From positions 5,013,501-5,077,500 of the forward strand of contig NC_052669.1 in the NCBI RefSeq assembly GCF_016802725.1: a stretch of 64,000 nucleotides of DNA, written 5' to 3'. The position numbers and the translations under genes were made by a program. The DNA comes from Solenopsis invicta. Lineage: Eukaryota > Arthropoda > Insecta > Hymenoptera > Formicidae. Position 1 is the stretch's first letter; each line of letters begins with the position of its first letter. Under the pieces are notes generated by a model. The model had not been told where the DNA came from. It made no database searches and saw nothing but the letters and a program-made list of their open reading frames with translations. Of the stretch, positions 47,385-61,000 are shown one piece after another.

Positions 47385-49460
47385 TGTTAATAAGTAACGA
47401 AGGATCGTAGGTCCAAGAAATTATTCGCTTTAATGCGCCGCGGGAATACAGGCTCGCAGCAATATTGTTTTAATTACACATCGTCGTCTATGAATACGAA
47501 ACGAGAGCGGACACGAGGCCAGGATAACTTATAACTCGCGCTTGATTACAACACACCTACGCGCGACCACTAATCCGTATCCGCATTAACAACCCAATTT
47601 GCAACTAGCTTGCTTTGCACGGTGCACACGCGCGCCTGCGAGGGAACATAGCGGGGAAGAGCCGACGCCGTTCTCTCGTCGCAGGATATCTCGGACGTGC
47701 TTCGCGAATCGGCGAATTTCGAGCGTTCCGACGAAACTCGTCGAGTCCTTCGTGCGTGCATTGTTAATACGTGCGCGACGACGAGGCGTACGTAGCACGT
47801 GCAACCTGCAACGATCCAGTTTCGCGACGAGGCTTTACGTACTACGTACCCGACGAACACGTGGCCATAACTTCTTCTTCTTCCTCGTCGCGCAGATCCT
47901 CCCTTTATGCTTTTACACTCCCCTGCCGTCACTCGATACCGCGAGGAAATTGGCTGCAGTCACGTGCCATACATTTCCGCGTCCGGAAATACCGGGCGCA
48001 TCCCGTCTGGCATCGGTGCCCAGCGTTCATCGCGCGGCCGAGACCAACGAGCAACTTCTTCCTTCCTTTTTTGGCACGATCATGCTCGGCCGTGCTCGTA
48101 ATACACTCTGAACAATAACGCGATTCCTTGAACCGTTGCGTTTTGCTCTGACCCTCGGCTCCATTCGCCACGCGAATTATTCACGACGCGGAATAGAAAC
48201 AAAACCCGACTTGATTAAAGCGCCGGATAAGCCAGGCGGGGCTCTCTTTAATCGAGACGACAATGGTCGCGAGACGCACGTTGTGTGTCGATGGGCGTTT
48301 CCCGAGCTTTCCGCAAGTTGGATACGACAATTCTCCGCAAATGCATCTATCGTCCAATTCGACCTTCCGCTGTACCTTCTTCCGTTCGCGCAACAATTTT
48401 AATTTGAGCGAGAGAAACGGTTACATAATGGAATTAAAGAAAAAGAAACATCCTTGACAGAGACGAATGAATTTCCATTAATAGAAATATCAGCAAAACT
48501 GTTAGTCGTTCGTATTTAACAGTCTTTATCTTTTGGGGCGATTTTAAACATTTACTTTCTTCGATATTTTATTAGTAACTATCAATTTTATATTAAATTG
48601 ATAAATCGTTTATATCCATTTATGGCATACTAAATTCGCGTCTAATCGCTCTAATGGAGAACGCACCACCGGCATTATACATTTGCTCGATACGTGGCCA
48701 ACGGAGCACCTATAATACACGATGTATTACGTCTAATTTTGCAGTACATGGCTGTATACGGACACATTGCCTTTTACACAAAGCAACCTCGTGGCTTCCG
48801 CGCATAGCAATTCCGTTTCGCGCTTGCATCCCCTTCCTGTTCTTCCGCCTGCATTGCCCGCTCCCCTCGTTCCCTCGTCCTGGCTCCATTCATCATGCAT
48901 GAGCCGCAACATTGACGCATGGACGTCTGCACGGACAACGCCGTCGCCGCCGCGGCCGTAGCGAGTTACGACGCGCCATACCATGACGCTCATTCATGGC
49001 GCGGCCACGCGCACAATTGCCGCGTATGCACGCGTGCGAGGCGACCGACCGCGAAAAGGAAGAGTGACGGTCGACAGGAGGAGACCGGGGGACAGCCGTC
49101 TCGAAGCCGGTCAGAAATAGCGAGAGAGAACAAAGGAGGTTGCGCCGAGGCTGTCTCCTCTCTCTTTAGCGCGCCCGCCTTCGCCCGGCTGTTTCGGCTG
49201 TTGCATTCGTGGAGGGCCCCCTTTGGCGCGCCGAATTTCTTTTCTCGCGCGCTCAAAGGCGCACCGAAGAAATACACCACCGTCGTCGCGATCTAGTTCC
49301 GTTTCGGAACGCGGAGAGACGCGTAAAAATAAATTACGCTGCGTTTCATCGCGGCGATATTTACACGTCCACGAATTTCGGATGTTTTCACGATAAAAAT
49401 CGCGACTCGCACGTGCTGCGCGTGGAAAATATCACAAAGATCGCGAAATGAGGCACGTCC

Positions 49461-52400
49461 GCGAACGGATATAGGTCGGACAGTCTACTGTCCGCTTCTT
49501 CGTCCTATCTTCGCAAAAAGAATAACGAAAAATTTCGATTATAATGAAAATATGCCACTTTTAATTACACAAAATAATAATAATATCTTCACTGAGTGCG
49601 ATGGTTTACAATTGTAATTGAGTAGTGTAAAACATAATTATTATATTATATAGCATCAAGATATAATAAAATTACATTAATAATATTAATAAAATTGATG
49701 CAAACAAAATACAAAGTAGAAAGAAAGAGAACAGAAATAAAGTAATGACAGATTTATCAGTAATGATAAATTAAAATAAAATTCAAGAATGAGGCGCAAA
49801 GCAGAGAATTAACTGTAATACGATGCAGCATGTCGGGTGAGCTCCAGGCAAAACGCAAAAATTCAATCTTTGTTTATTCAATACATGTACAATCTTGTGT
49901 ATTATCTAATTAATCTTGTTTATTTTATTAAGAATCTAAAAAGTTTCTGATTACATCACTGATTTGCAATTATTACAACACTCGATGTGCAAGCTTTTAT
50001 CAAACCGATATGTGCTAAACTGATAGTAAATAGCGTTTATTCTCGCGTAGTCTTAAGGTATTCCGTGCACAACCGCAAAATAAGAGCCTATTGGCTCGTG
50101 TTCGCCTGCTGTGCTCCGAACATTCGGACGTTTACCCCATTTTCAGCATAGCGAGAGAAGACCGCACACCCCGAAGCGATGCGGTACATAAACGAGATAG
50201 CTGGGACGCGTGGCGCAGCTTGGGTTACGATTCGAAATGCTGAGACAGAAATTCTTCGGAATTAGCTGGGAATGCTGGTATAACCAGCTGTATAATTCGC
50301 AAATTAATTCTAGCGTATATCGGACGCTTTGAATCGCGTTGCGTGAAAGAGAATATCATTTTATCATTATTCGCTCTTTATCATCCAGTAAAAATTTCTG
50401 TAGGCATCTAATTTTCTTCTCGCTCGCGTGAGAAACATATTTCTGCAAGAAAGATGTAACCCGTAATGCGTGGAAGATAAGAGTCGCGCAAGAGCATTCG
50501 TGACGGAATAAAGATAAAGTAAAAACGAAGGCGAATGGTCCGCCGGCGTTGCTTTTTTATAATTCTCTTTTGGAGAAGTGGAATGAACCAAACGCGAGAT
50601 CTACAGGATCCGCTTTAAATGCAAAGTCATTTAAAAAATGAAATTTCTGAATAAATGATTGTATTTTTGTGAAATTTTTCTTGTATAGCCTATGTATCGT
50701 CCCACCTCTGCATGTCCCTAAAAATATATTATCCTCGTCCAAAGATGTTTCTATTTGCCTAAAATAATAGAACGTGTTATGTAATCTTGCTAATTGATAA
50801 GTATCTTATCAGCCGTTTAAAGCGATGATGTCGAATGATCTAAACGAAAATTATGTCTCGCCGTGCCGGACACTACTACATATCTCACAAAATCCGCGCG
50901 ACTTGGCCTATAAATAAACATCGTACGTCGGTTTGTCGCTTGTGAAGTGCCGCGAAGTAAAAATACTCCTACTAGAAGGGTATGCGCGCGTCGCCGCAAT
51001 CGTCGGCGGCCGACGCGATACTCAATGGCACGATAGTAGCATGTATGGTGGCCTTTTTTTTTTACCGTACTACTCGAGCAAAGTTACAGCCGTCCGAAAA
51101 TAAACTGCGGAAGGTTTGATTAACTCATTCGGCTTTCCGACAAACTTTTTCTCGCCTCTTTCGGAATAACTAAAGCGAAAACAGAAAAAGTAAGTTGATT
51201 AGGTCACTGTGGTATAATGGACTGCGGGATGATGCTCGAGAATATTTCAACATATTTTTTTATATATTCTGCTTTTCACATTATTATCCAGCGCAGTTAA
51301 ATGTCGAAATCTCTTTCCCCTTTCAAGACCGTGGGAAAAAAACCGAATAACAATGTGTGCATAAATTTCACGATTGTACCTTTTTGTTTCAAGCGTTTAT
51401 TTAATACTCAAATTTAATTAGCGTGCTGTATTTTTCTGTTCTCCGGACGATTTTATATAGAAATTCGTCTTAAGATCGAATATCAGATTGCTTTTTGACG
51501 ACTGCAGCATTTGTTCGAAAAATTGCTAGTCGATTGCAATACTCGAAGCTGTGTTTTCTGGATATAGTATTCTATTTGCAAATACCATCTCTGGAAAACA
51601 ATATGCCTATAGTGCATTCTCGAGAGGCGAGCCGCAATATGGAATATTGAGTTTGGGCGAGCCAATAGAGGAGTTCCACTCGTGAAACGGGACTGATTCT
51701 GTGTTCCTCACTCGAGTAATTTCCAATCGAAGGTCTTTGACCTCTTTTAGGATTGGATTTGTTCGAAAGGTTGAAAGGTCCGCAGTCTTCGATCTATCGA
51801 AAAATGTCTTTTAAAAGCAGATAAGCGAATGAAAATCGATGAAAAAGTCACTATTTGTATGCGATTGACCCACGGCATTATACTAGATATAATAACGAAT
51901 TCGATTGGACTACACCGGTGCACACTGGAGCACATTAAAGTTATTGTATGCTGATCTAAGTATAAAAATGAAATACAAATATCTCGAATTATAAAATAAA
52001 CATTTTTCTATGCAGCACAATAAAGTAAATTATGGATTTTGAGGTTTAATCCATTTATATATATTTCTATTAAATACTGGGTTTTACGTCGATTTGTATA
52101 CGACGGCATTTAATGTGCACTAGACCGTCCAATCAAATTTGTTATAAGAATTTTCACTGTAAGCTATTTATTAAAGCAAATTTTCAATGTTTACGTAGTT
52201 TTCCAATATTTTACATATAGACTGCAGAAAATACACTATTTATATTATTAAATGCATTTGGTCAAATGTGTTTGCATCTTTTATTTTAAAATGAAAATAG
52301 GATTAATGTAGGTTAATATGAAACATATGCAAAATATACGAAAGGATATGCATTATATAACTACAAGTAATTCAATGAAATGGCCATTTTTTTCGAAAAT

Positions 52401-53640
52401 AAACGCAATAAACAATATGCGTATCAATGTTGTTATAAATGACACTATTCGAAACGCCAGCGGAAATGCGTAAAAATAGAGAAAAAGAAAAACAATGTCA
52501 CTGATTTGTTGCATTCTTCTCGTAAAATATATATAAAAAAAATAACAAAATACAAAAATCGACATTGCTTAAAAATGTCATTTTTCTTTGTTGTATTACA
52601 AACAAATTTAAAATTTGTTAACAACGGAAATAAATCGCGAAACAATAAAAATGTGCCTGCGGGTGCGACGCAAAACGCAATGGGATCCACGTGATGCGAA
52701 TTAGGTGGAAATTATGAAAAAGACGTGGAAAAGTGATATACTTTTTAAGACATTACAGGATATGAATTATCCACGTCGCAATATGCCAACGTTCGCGCGT
52801 CGTTTATGCCGCATTTTCGTTTTACGATTTTTCGCACCCTGCTATTGCGCGACCCGTTATATTTTAACGATATCGCGGCGCGTTTCTTTCTCTTTGTCGA
52901 GTCGTAAAAAATATTATTAAATATCGAGCAACGAAAAAGAAAAAGAGAGAGAAAGAGAAAGAGAGGTAAAACGTGGCGCCGACCGGGGTAGATATTGCTA
53001 CGAACTTTGGCCTATCGATCCTGAATGTCCCCCTAACTGAATATTACATTGCGTGTATTTTTTTTACTTCTTGTCCTTTACATGACTGTATCGATTGATA
53101 TTCTTGATTTGCCAGTGCAATCAAAATTTCACGAAATACATATAAAGTTGATTTTCGCTTTCTACATCTCTCAGTATTTTATGAATGTTACATAACATCC
53201 ATAAGAATAACTTCCTAAAAATGTAAAGACTGCTTTAAAAGTTAAAATTTAAAGACTCACTTTAAAATTTACATAAAGTAAAAACGCAAGTTAGAACTCT
53301 ACATGCTTTATTTTTAGGTCGTAACTGTTAACTAAATTTTATATATTAAAAGGGATTTGCATATAAGTGGTGTAAACTATAAAAAAAAATTTCACAATGT
53401 GTTTTAAGATAGTGTCACGGGAGATTTAAAAATTATTCTCTCCGTTTCTGAAAGGGATACACCGGTTAAAGTGTATCGAGATAACTCTGAAATATATCAT
53501 CTATTCGTTGCAAAAATTTTATACTCAAAGATTCCTATTTCTCAAGCCTTCGCTCCTTTTCTGCAAGCATTGACATATTTTATTTTCGGACAAAACGCCC
53601 TCGTGGTAGATATATTTACCCTTGCCAAATATATTCATCA
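49461..53640. other. AT-rich spacer
   Basis: No gene recognised over about 4.2 kb. AT-rich throughout, with GC-richer parts at about 50130-50240 and 50810-51030. The frames 52445-52690 and 52506-52694 overlap on opposite strands and are AT-biased chance frames. A purine tract lies at 52933-52966. Confidence 0.5.
52933..52966. repeat. AG/GAAA purine tract
   Basis: 34 unbroken purines. Confidence 0.85.
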
Positions 53641-56450
53641 GACAACGCGTAAAAAAGCGAGGGCTTTCCAACACTTTTCCAAAGCGTCCAGAAAATCCGT
53701 TCAGGGCAGCGTGAGAAATGACGCCGGCATTTGCTCCACCGTCGCGCTATGAATGTCCTTTGCCGGTGAGTGAATCAAAAGGACCGTATCACGCCTCCCG
53801 CGCCGGTTTTTCACCGATGGATCCAGATTATTAGGTGGACGAAAAATGCGTCGATGGCGTGGGTTGTTGCTTGAAAAACGAGCCTTCAGACGATGATCCG
53901 GTATATTGATCGTTACAAATAGCGCTCGCAGAGGGCAAAGGGATGGAAGAAGAGGGCGCGGAGGATTACCCCTTTTATATCACGCCATTAATATTACTCT
54001 TCATGAATCTTACGAGTACCGAGCCTTCGCGGAAGGAGTAGACGACCCTTTTGTTTCTGGACGAAGGGCGGATTCCGTGGCGATAAATATGTTGGATCGC
54101 GTATATATAACGGATAGCATCGTCGTAGATTTTATTTTATCACGTCCACTTATAGTTTATTAAACATCGATGGTAAAAGTAATTAAACTCGTAAATATAT
54201 AGAAAACGGAAAAAAACATTATTCGTCGACGCGATAGTATGTTAAAAATTCGTAATTTAATTATTTCTAATTGTCAGAATTTTAATAATCTATAATTAAT
54301 TCATTAAAACTCTCAAAACAAAACAAAAATTATTGTTCTCTATTACCTTTGTGTCCCTTGCGCACCTAGTCAAGTGCGAAAACATGATATGTTTCAAGCA
54401 AAACTTGAATATAATCCACGAATACCTCATAAAAATTTTGTTTCGGAATATCTTTTCCCAGTATATTCGAACTGTCTCAAGATTTATAAATGTTGTTATT
54501 CATTTATAAAATCTCTCGCTATATTTTATGCAGGGAGAAAGTGTCGGCCAACTCTCGCTTAAGCGAGAGCTGCGTGGATTAACCCTTTCACGTCCCTTCC
54601 GTGCTACAGCTATTAATATTACTTTTTACAAATCCCGAACCGTACTGGCCTCGTCTCTCGCTGGTAACCAGGATCGATAGCACGTCGAACGAGGATTTTT
54701 GCATGGACCGGGGATGTCGCAACGCTTAATCATCTACCACCGGGTTTCCTCTCTCACTTGCTCTCCTCGTTTCTCTCCATTCCTGAATTCACTTTGCCTA
54801 TTCAATAAGCTCCTTGTTATCGATTGGCAGTCAATACCGTCGCTCGTCCCGAAACGCGTGTCACGCTTAGTGAATCTGATTTCTGGCCGGATTAGATTTA
54901 GATCAAGTTGTTTAAGCTTCTTATTCTCTTCACTTTATTTACTGTCTTAATGATGATGTCGCTTTAACGACATATTCGGTGCAAACGGCGTCTCGTACGA
55001 TATATTCATGATTAAAACAACACACGTAATTTGAAAAGTATAATATACTTAACTGTCAGTTAGTGCAGCTGAATTTTGCAAGGTAAAATATATTTTTTTA
55101 AGAGGAAATTAGACTTTAAACGTATATAAAAATGGGATTACAATTTTTATATTATCATTCTGATATTTCTTCCGTCGTGACAGTGATTAGTGACGGTATT
55201 GCCGAAAATCCGACGTCATCTCCCGCTGCCATAGCGATAGCTTGCCTTTCAGTCCTCCAGGGATTTCCGCGAGTTTACCGAATGTCACGTGGTCACATGG
55301 TTCTCCACGTATTCCTCTCTCCGCGCTCCTCTTTATAATTCCATTAAAAGGAAACTTGGAAATTTCCCCGGAGACTCGTCACTCTCGGTAACTTTCTGTT
55401 TCGCGCGCTCTCACACGAGAAACACTACGTACGTCCGTAGGGGAGACACACGACCTCGGGAGAAAGCCTCTCGTTGTCTGTACGGGACGCCGCGCCGGTT
55501 GAACCGAATAAATATCGAGCGTAACGCGCGCTGCCGACCCTAACTTTCGCGAAATGTGTGAGCCGTTCAGAGGTTCGTTCTGGGACCGATCGTGAACTTA
55601 TATGCATATAAATGGGCAGTGTATAGTGTTAAATTCGTCACCCGAATCTAAATGTTGTCACGCCTATGAAAATTCTCTTCATTTTCACATTGCGAATTAC
55701 TCGCTACGTTCACTCATAATTGAAAATAACTCTGAAGAAGTTTAAATAGATAAACCAATATTTATAGAACATAAGAAAATTTAATATAGAACGAATAGCT
55801 TACCAGCTCATTTTAGACAAATAGAAATTTGTTAATTTTTTGATTAATTGACATAGTGTAGCATTATTTTAATTACTGTTTATAATTATAAAGTGACGAA
55901 TTTTTATGAAATTGAATACATGCTATAAAATGTCTGTGCCAACTTAATTCTACATACCTACTTGTATATTTCATTTCGATAATTTGTCTGACTATCGCAA
56001 TTAAATCAATATACAGCGAGACGGGCGATTATTCGTGAAAATCGAGAATCTCTTCGGGAACGGTAATTGCAGATTAGAGAGTAGGGCGCGTGCCGCGCAG
56101 GAACGCATAAAACGCGAAGTGGATTTAACGCCCAGACAACTTTGCACTATAAATGCTAATGGGCCGGGCCCGCAGTTAGTTAACCACCCCGAGCTCGTAG
56201 TTCGACGCGTCTTTGCTTAGAACGACGGTGGAGCACGGGGGGGAAGAGGGTGGAAAGGATCTTCTCCTCGGAAACTGGGCTCGGGGTTAGGTAAACTCCG
56301 GAATCCGAAGTGTCTGCGCGGAAGCGACGGCGAGTGCCGCGAAAGGATTTGCACGTGTTCTCTCGCGTGTCGCAGATGTAATCGCCCGACCCGTTCGCCT
56401 TGAATGCTATCAGGTGCGCGAATGTTATCGGGTACTAGTCGCACGCATGA
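53641..56450. other. Alternating GC and AT patches
   Basis: No gene. GC-richer patches are at about 53660-54120, 54580-54900, 55180-55580 and 56020-56440; the rest is AT-rich. An 18-base perfect palindrome lies at 54552-54569. Frames in the GC patches lack recognisable domains. Confidence 0.45.
54552..54569. repeat. 18-bp perfect palindrome
   Basis: CTCTCGCTTAAGCGAGAG, nine bases each way with no spacer. Confidence 0.95.
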
Positions 56451-56611
56451 AGCTTATATTATGAGAGAATACATGGCGCAGCGTTATCTCAGAAGTCCAA
56501 TGAAAGAACGTTCGCTGTGCGTTTACGAGACGTTTCGTTTGGTTTTTTTTTTTTTGAAAGTACGTTTTAAATAATCATATTAATTTTTTTTTAATGTGTT
56601 TAATGTATCCG

Positions 56612-56720
56612 TTTTTTTCTTCATTCTCTTTTTCTTTTTCGAGCTCTTCTTCCTCTTTGTCTTCTTCGTTCTTCTCATTCTTTCTTTTTTCCTATTTCTC
56701 TTTCTGTTCCTCTTCTTCTT
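56612..56720. repeat. Degenerate TTC pyrimidine-rich stretch
   Basis: About 110 bases almost purely T and C (TTC, CTC, CTTT words). The two overlapping + frames here are poly-S/F artefacts. Confidence 0.8.
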
Positions 56721-56993
56721 TGTTGGATTTTGTTGTTCTCTACGAGCAATACTATATTCATTTAGATTATATTTTGTAATTTGACCGTTATCGTTTTAAA
56801 TTACTTTTTCTTCTTTATTTTAATATAAATATACATAGAAATCTTTTTATTCGAATTTTCTTACTGTCTTTTACTTTAATAAATAAATGCCATTGCCGTC
56901 TCTATTAAGATATTGCCCACCCTGTATGTGACTTCAGATCTTAATTGATCGGATGTAGAGTTGGACTTACGATCTTTATTTAATGCATGTATA

Positions 56994-57389
56994 CACAGAA
57001 AAAAATTAGTATCAAATTAATAATTATTATTTCACATATAAGCAAAAATAATCTTATTTAAATTGTTCAATAATTTAAAATTTCAGCAAAATATGTTTTA
57101 TATTTTTATTTAAATAATCACCTGAATGCGCACAATATATTTTGATAATAATAATATTTAAAAAATTTTTATTCTTGATTTGAAGATATTATTTCTTATT
57201 TTAAGCTTTTTTGCTATCAACTCATTAAAATTATTATTGAATAAAAATGAATATACTTTTCTTGATGAAATTTATACAAAATTTCTTTACGTGTATCACA
57301 TCTGTTTAAAATTACCAGACTTTTTGAAAGAAAATTTTATATTATTTTTTCTATATAAAAATTGATTTGATACTAATTTTTGCTATGTG
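56994..57389. mobile_element. MITE-like element B
   Basis: The left end is CACAGAAAAAAATTAGTATC (56994-57013) continuing AAATTAAT. The right end, read on the minus strand from 57389, is CACATAGCAAAAATTAGTAT continuing CAAATCAA. The two share an inverted AAAAATTAGTATCAAAT block of 17 bases with a small indel near the tip. The element is about 396 bases long and AT-rich, and its only frame (57180-57365) has no transposase features. The left flank is TA and the right flank is CA, so a target duplication is not clear. I infer a non-autonomous inverted-repeat element related in its ends to element A and to the hairpin at 16545. Confidence 0.6.
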
Positions 57390-57640
57390 CATTTGACACA
57401 TATGCAATTATATAAATACGCGTACCGTATATTATGTTTTTAACGGAAACAGATTTTTTTAACGATTAATGATCTTGCGAAGTAGACAAAATTCAAGCTT
57501 GTTTCGCTGGTAACAATCTTAAATCCTAGTACTGTAATCTTGATGGTCGGAAATTCATTATCAAGAAGAAGAAGGAGACAGCAATCTCCAGCGCGTAGCA
57601 GGGTGCAAAGTAGGCTCTGTGAACGAATACGCATACACTA

Positions 57641-58720
57641 GCGTATTGCGTAAACACTTGCTTGCAAAGGGGGAATAGGGTGGTCGAATGCGTGTGTAAT
57701 CTTCCGCAGGTGCGCGACGGAAGACAATAGCGCATTAACCCAATGCTTGACGTGACGTGTGTGAGTGCATGTGCATGTGTGTGTGTGTGTGTGTGTATGT
57801 GTGCATGTCGAGATGCCTCCAATGGGAGAGCGCATCTACTCACGCTCATTGTCAAGTTGGGTGCCGTTACCATTGTGTCGGACTGCGTTGCGTACTCACG
57901 CTGTGTCGCGTTTTGCGTGCCTATGCACGCGTATGGCGTGCGTCCCACTGTCCGCCGCATGGCTTCGTGTGACAATTTTAGTGTATATATATCGTGACTA
58001 TTATACGCGAACAGGAGCAAATACGCGCTTGTCCTTTACGTTAATTTCGGTTCCACCGCGGTATCGTGTCATCGACATCTACGGAGCACATTTAGTAATA
58101 AATACCTTCTAATAAGTAATAAATACCTATTTTTCATCTGTAAATTATTTATAATGACGAGTGAATTATTTAATATTAGAACTTAAAATGTAACAACAAT
58201 AAATTGGTAACGCAATGGTAAAGGGTGATAGGAAAGATAGTTTTAAACATCATAATAATACGACACAGTTTCAGATTTGTCTTATTAAAAGGAAAGATTG
58301 CGCGTAAATATCGCGGAGGCATTTGTACGTTACTTCCGATAAGCTCTAGAATAAGCTATTCGTTATACTCGAGAAACGCGTAAAGTTGGCGAGAAGCGCC
58401 AACGTGAAACTGTCGTCTTCAATAGCGAAAGAGTTAAGTGTCATACTTAGCGAACTTGCTGAACAAATACGCCGCTGGTTGCGCACGTCGTGGCGACAAA
58501 TTTGCCGTTTGTTTATTTGCGGATGTCAAGCCGGCGAACCGGAAGTTAAGCGAACGGAGAACGAATTTCCTCTAACTTTCGCTAACAAGAGGAATTCCGC
58601 AGATCTTTCTCCCCTTCTCACAGTTCTCTCCCCCCGTTCTCTCACCCTCTCTCTCCATCTTTCTCTCTTTTTCTCTTATATTTCTGTCAACAACGCAGAC
58701 TTTCTTACGGAGGTCTAACG
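57641..58720. other. GC-richer block with GT repeat and small hairpin
   Basis: No gene supported. Several frames (57526-58020 minus; 57743-57997, 57757-57972 and 57765-58112 plus) translate the GT repeat as HTHT or VCVC and are artefacts. The 110-codon + frame at 58386-58718 starts at a TTG, begins plausibly, and ends in a CT-derived S/L run, so I do not call it. A perfect GTTGGCG/CGCCAAC hairpin lies at 58385-58403. Confidence 0.45.
57776..57796. repeat. (TG)n microsatellite
   Basis: 21-base perfect TG repeat within a longer impure GT stretch (57757-57806). Confidence 0.9.
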
Positions 58721-61000
58721 ATGCAGATTTGAGTAAGTCACATACAAAAAAGTCCGAGGTCCCGAGTTCTTCCGTCGGTTCTCTTAATGACGCAGACTCT
58801 AAAAACGTCTAATAATAAGACGCCATCTTATTACTTCCTTTCTTGCCCGAAATCCCTCTGCCCGTTGCAGAGCTCAGAAATAAAATATTTCTGACATCGG
58901 TCGGAGATATAAACTAAAGTCCCTTTACAATAATGATCTGGCATTCATTACTTCCGACATACACTTAATTTTCATTATTTCCTGAATAAAAAACTTGATA
59001 TTTTTACTTGTTAGACTGACGTTGTATTTTCTTTAAAATAAAACTATGTGTTGAGAGTAATAAAACACAACGATACATTGGATAAAAAAAAAGATTTTAC
59101 GAAATTATACATTTGTCATCGTTAAGCGTAAATTCACAAATAATCTAAATAATATCTTGTCCAAAGAATCTATTTTTACGAAATTATATTTTGTATTTGG
59201 ATATTCAAAAAATTCACGTAAAATCAACATACATATTCTGTATGATTACGTTATTTATGGATAATGTTAGTTTTTAACAACACTAGCCAAATCTGGTAAT
59301 TGTACTCGCAAGGTTTTTTTAATCAAAATTTTGATAAAAGTTTTATAAACAAAATAAAAAAAAATCTGAAAAACCATCATATATTATAAATGTAATAAAA
59401 AATAAATTTAAAATAAATTGTAGAGCTCTAACAAAAATAAAAATTTTATTCTAAATTTTAATAACAATTTAATTTTACGATATTTTTTTAAAATTTTTTA
59501 AGATAATAACTTTATTACTGTAATAAATGTATAATAAATATATGATACTATATCTAGTAAATATCGAATAATTTATAGCCACAAATACAGTTGCCTTTTT
59601 TTATTCACATTTTTTACCTACTATGTGGCCTCTCAATTTTTCGGCTTTCTATTAGTTCAGACTGAACTCGTCCCTCAAAGAAAAGTACGAGAATACGTCG
59701 CAATGTGACTCGAGTAAGGTCGTTCTCGCGGTCAGGTAGAACCTTTCGCGGCTACCTGTCAGAGGGTTAGCTAATGAAAGAGCAACGACGTCTCGTGTTA
59801 ATGGCCAGGACTTATCCCCGAGATAATCTCTCGCATACAACGTAGCTTTGTACGAAGGGACACACGATTGTTCTTCACGACACGCCCACACAATACTATT
59901 TTGGATCCGTTTGATTTATGCGACGGCAATCCGAGTTTCTTTTGCAGCTTCACCGAAATTAAAGATGTAATCTTATAAAGTTCGCGAAAGAAAATGTGAA
60001 ATATAATATAAAACGTAATTTAAGCTTTAAGACTTAACTTTAAAGAATTTTCTTCAATTATATATTTTTTCTAATCCTTTATTTTTAAGTGAAAATTTTT
60101 TTTTAAACTACGGAAAAAATACTACTTTTAAATGTTCCTTAAAACGCTACTAAAACATCTCATTTTATATTCTCGTATAATTAATTTATTTTTATTATGT
60201 AATGATATTTAAGTATAAATCTCCTTTATTACGTGTAATAAAGATTTATTTTTTGTAAAAAATGTGGATTTCTTCGTACAAGAAATGTAATTTTCCATTA
60301 TAAAATAAAATAATAGAATATAAATGTAAAATGAAATATGAAATCGATATTTTTTTATTAGAACAAGATTTTTAATATTAATAGAAGAGAAAATGGTATT
60401 GCGGTTCCTCCCTCATTTACATTTTGTCCAATAACGGCGATAACTTTGTTATTAATCAATATTTTAAATTGAAAAATTAACGATTACATTCATCAATGAC
60501 GTCCAATCGATTCTAAACTCAGAAAACTTATGAAATATTTATTACTCAGAATGTTATTTGTAAAAATGTAACGATATTGAATAACGGATTGAAAAGAAAC
60601 AAGAATGGTCCTGTTTAAAAAAAAATAGATTAAACAAATTTATTTTGTTAAAAAAAACCAGTGTTATGAAATTATATGTTTATCCAAAGTAAAGAAAATA
60701 TTATAGAATATATGCAAATGCATGCACATACATAACCCTTTTGCACGTAGACTGCAATACTAAAAATACATGTAACATAAACTATAGATTAGCAGTAGAA
60801 CTACAATAAATTTATTGAATAACTACTTCGATATGAAAACTTTAAAAAAGAGTCGATATAATGACGGTATAATCTTGATGCAAAATTGTATGATAAAATA
60901 TTAAAAGTATTATTTTAAACGATCATCTCGCGCTATAGAATCGTCGTAAATGGAGCATATTGAAAATGAAAATTGGAACTATAATCTATGCCTATAACAT
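58721..61000. other. AT-rich spacer
   Basis: No gene. Very AT-rich from about 58900 to 59640 and 59980 to 61000, with one GC-richer patch (59650-59900). No element recognised. Confidence 0.55.

Larger units (their letters stand above)
45291..49460. other. Broad GC-rich zone
   Basis: The longest GC-leaning zone of the window, densest at 47240-48450 and 48640-49460, with AT-rich breaks at about 45690-45930 and 46510-46760. The 170-codon + frame (47599-48111) and the 125-codon + frame (48919-49296) are R/S/A-rich with opposite-strand counterparts and no domain. It could contain a promoter or alternative 5' exons. I cannot support a specific gene. Confidence 0.45.
56451..57640. other. AT-rich stretch with pyrimidine tract and MITE B
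   Basis: No gene. It contains a degenerate TTC-rich pyrimidine stretch (56612-56720), whose frames translate as S/F runs, the word CACCCTGTAT (56919-56928), and the MITE-like element at 56994-57389. Confidence 0.55.

Noticed and set aside
47599..48111. 170-codon + frame in the GC-rich zone
   Set aside because: Compositional ORF with antisense counterparts (47570-47932 and 47586-47804 minus) and no domain.
57526..58112. Frames of up to 164 codons around the GT repeat
   Set aside because: The centre of each is an HTHTHT or VCVCVC translation of the microsatellite.
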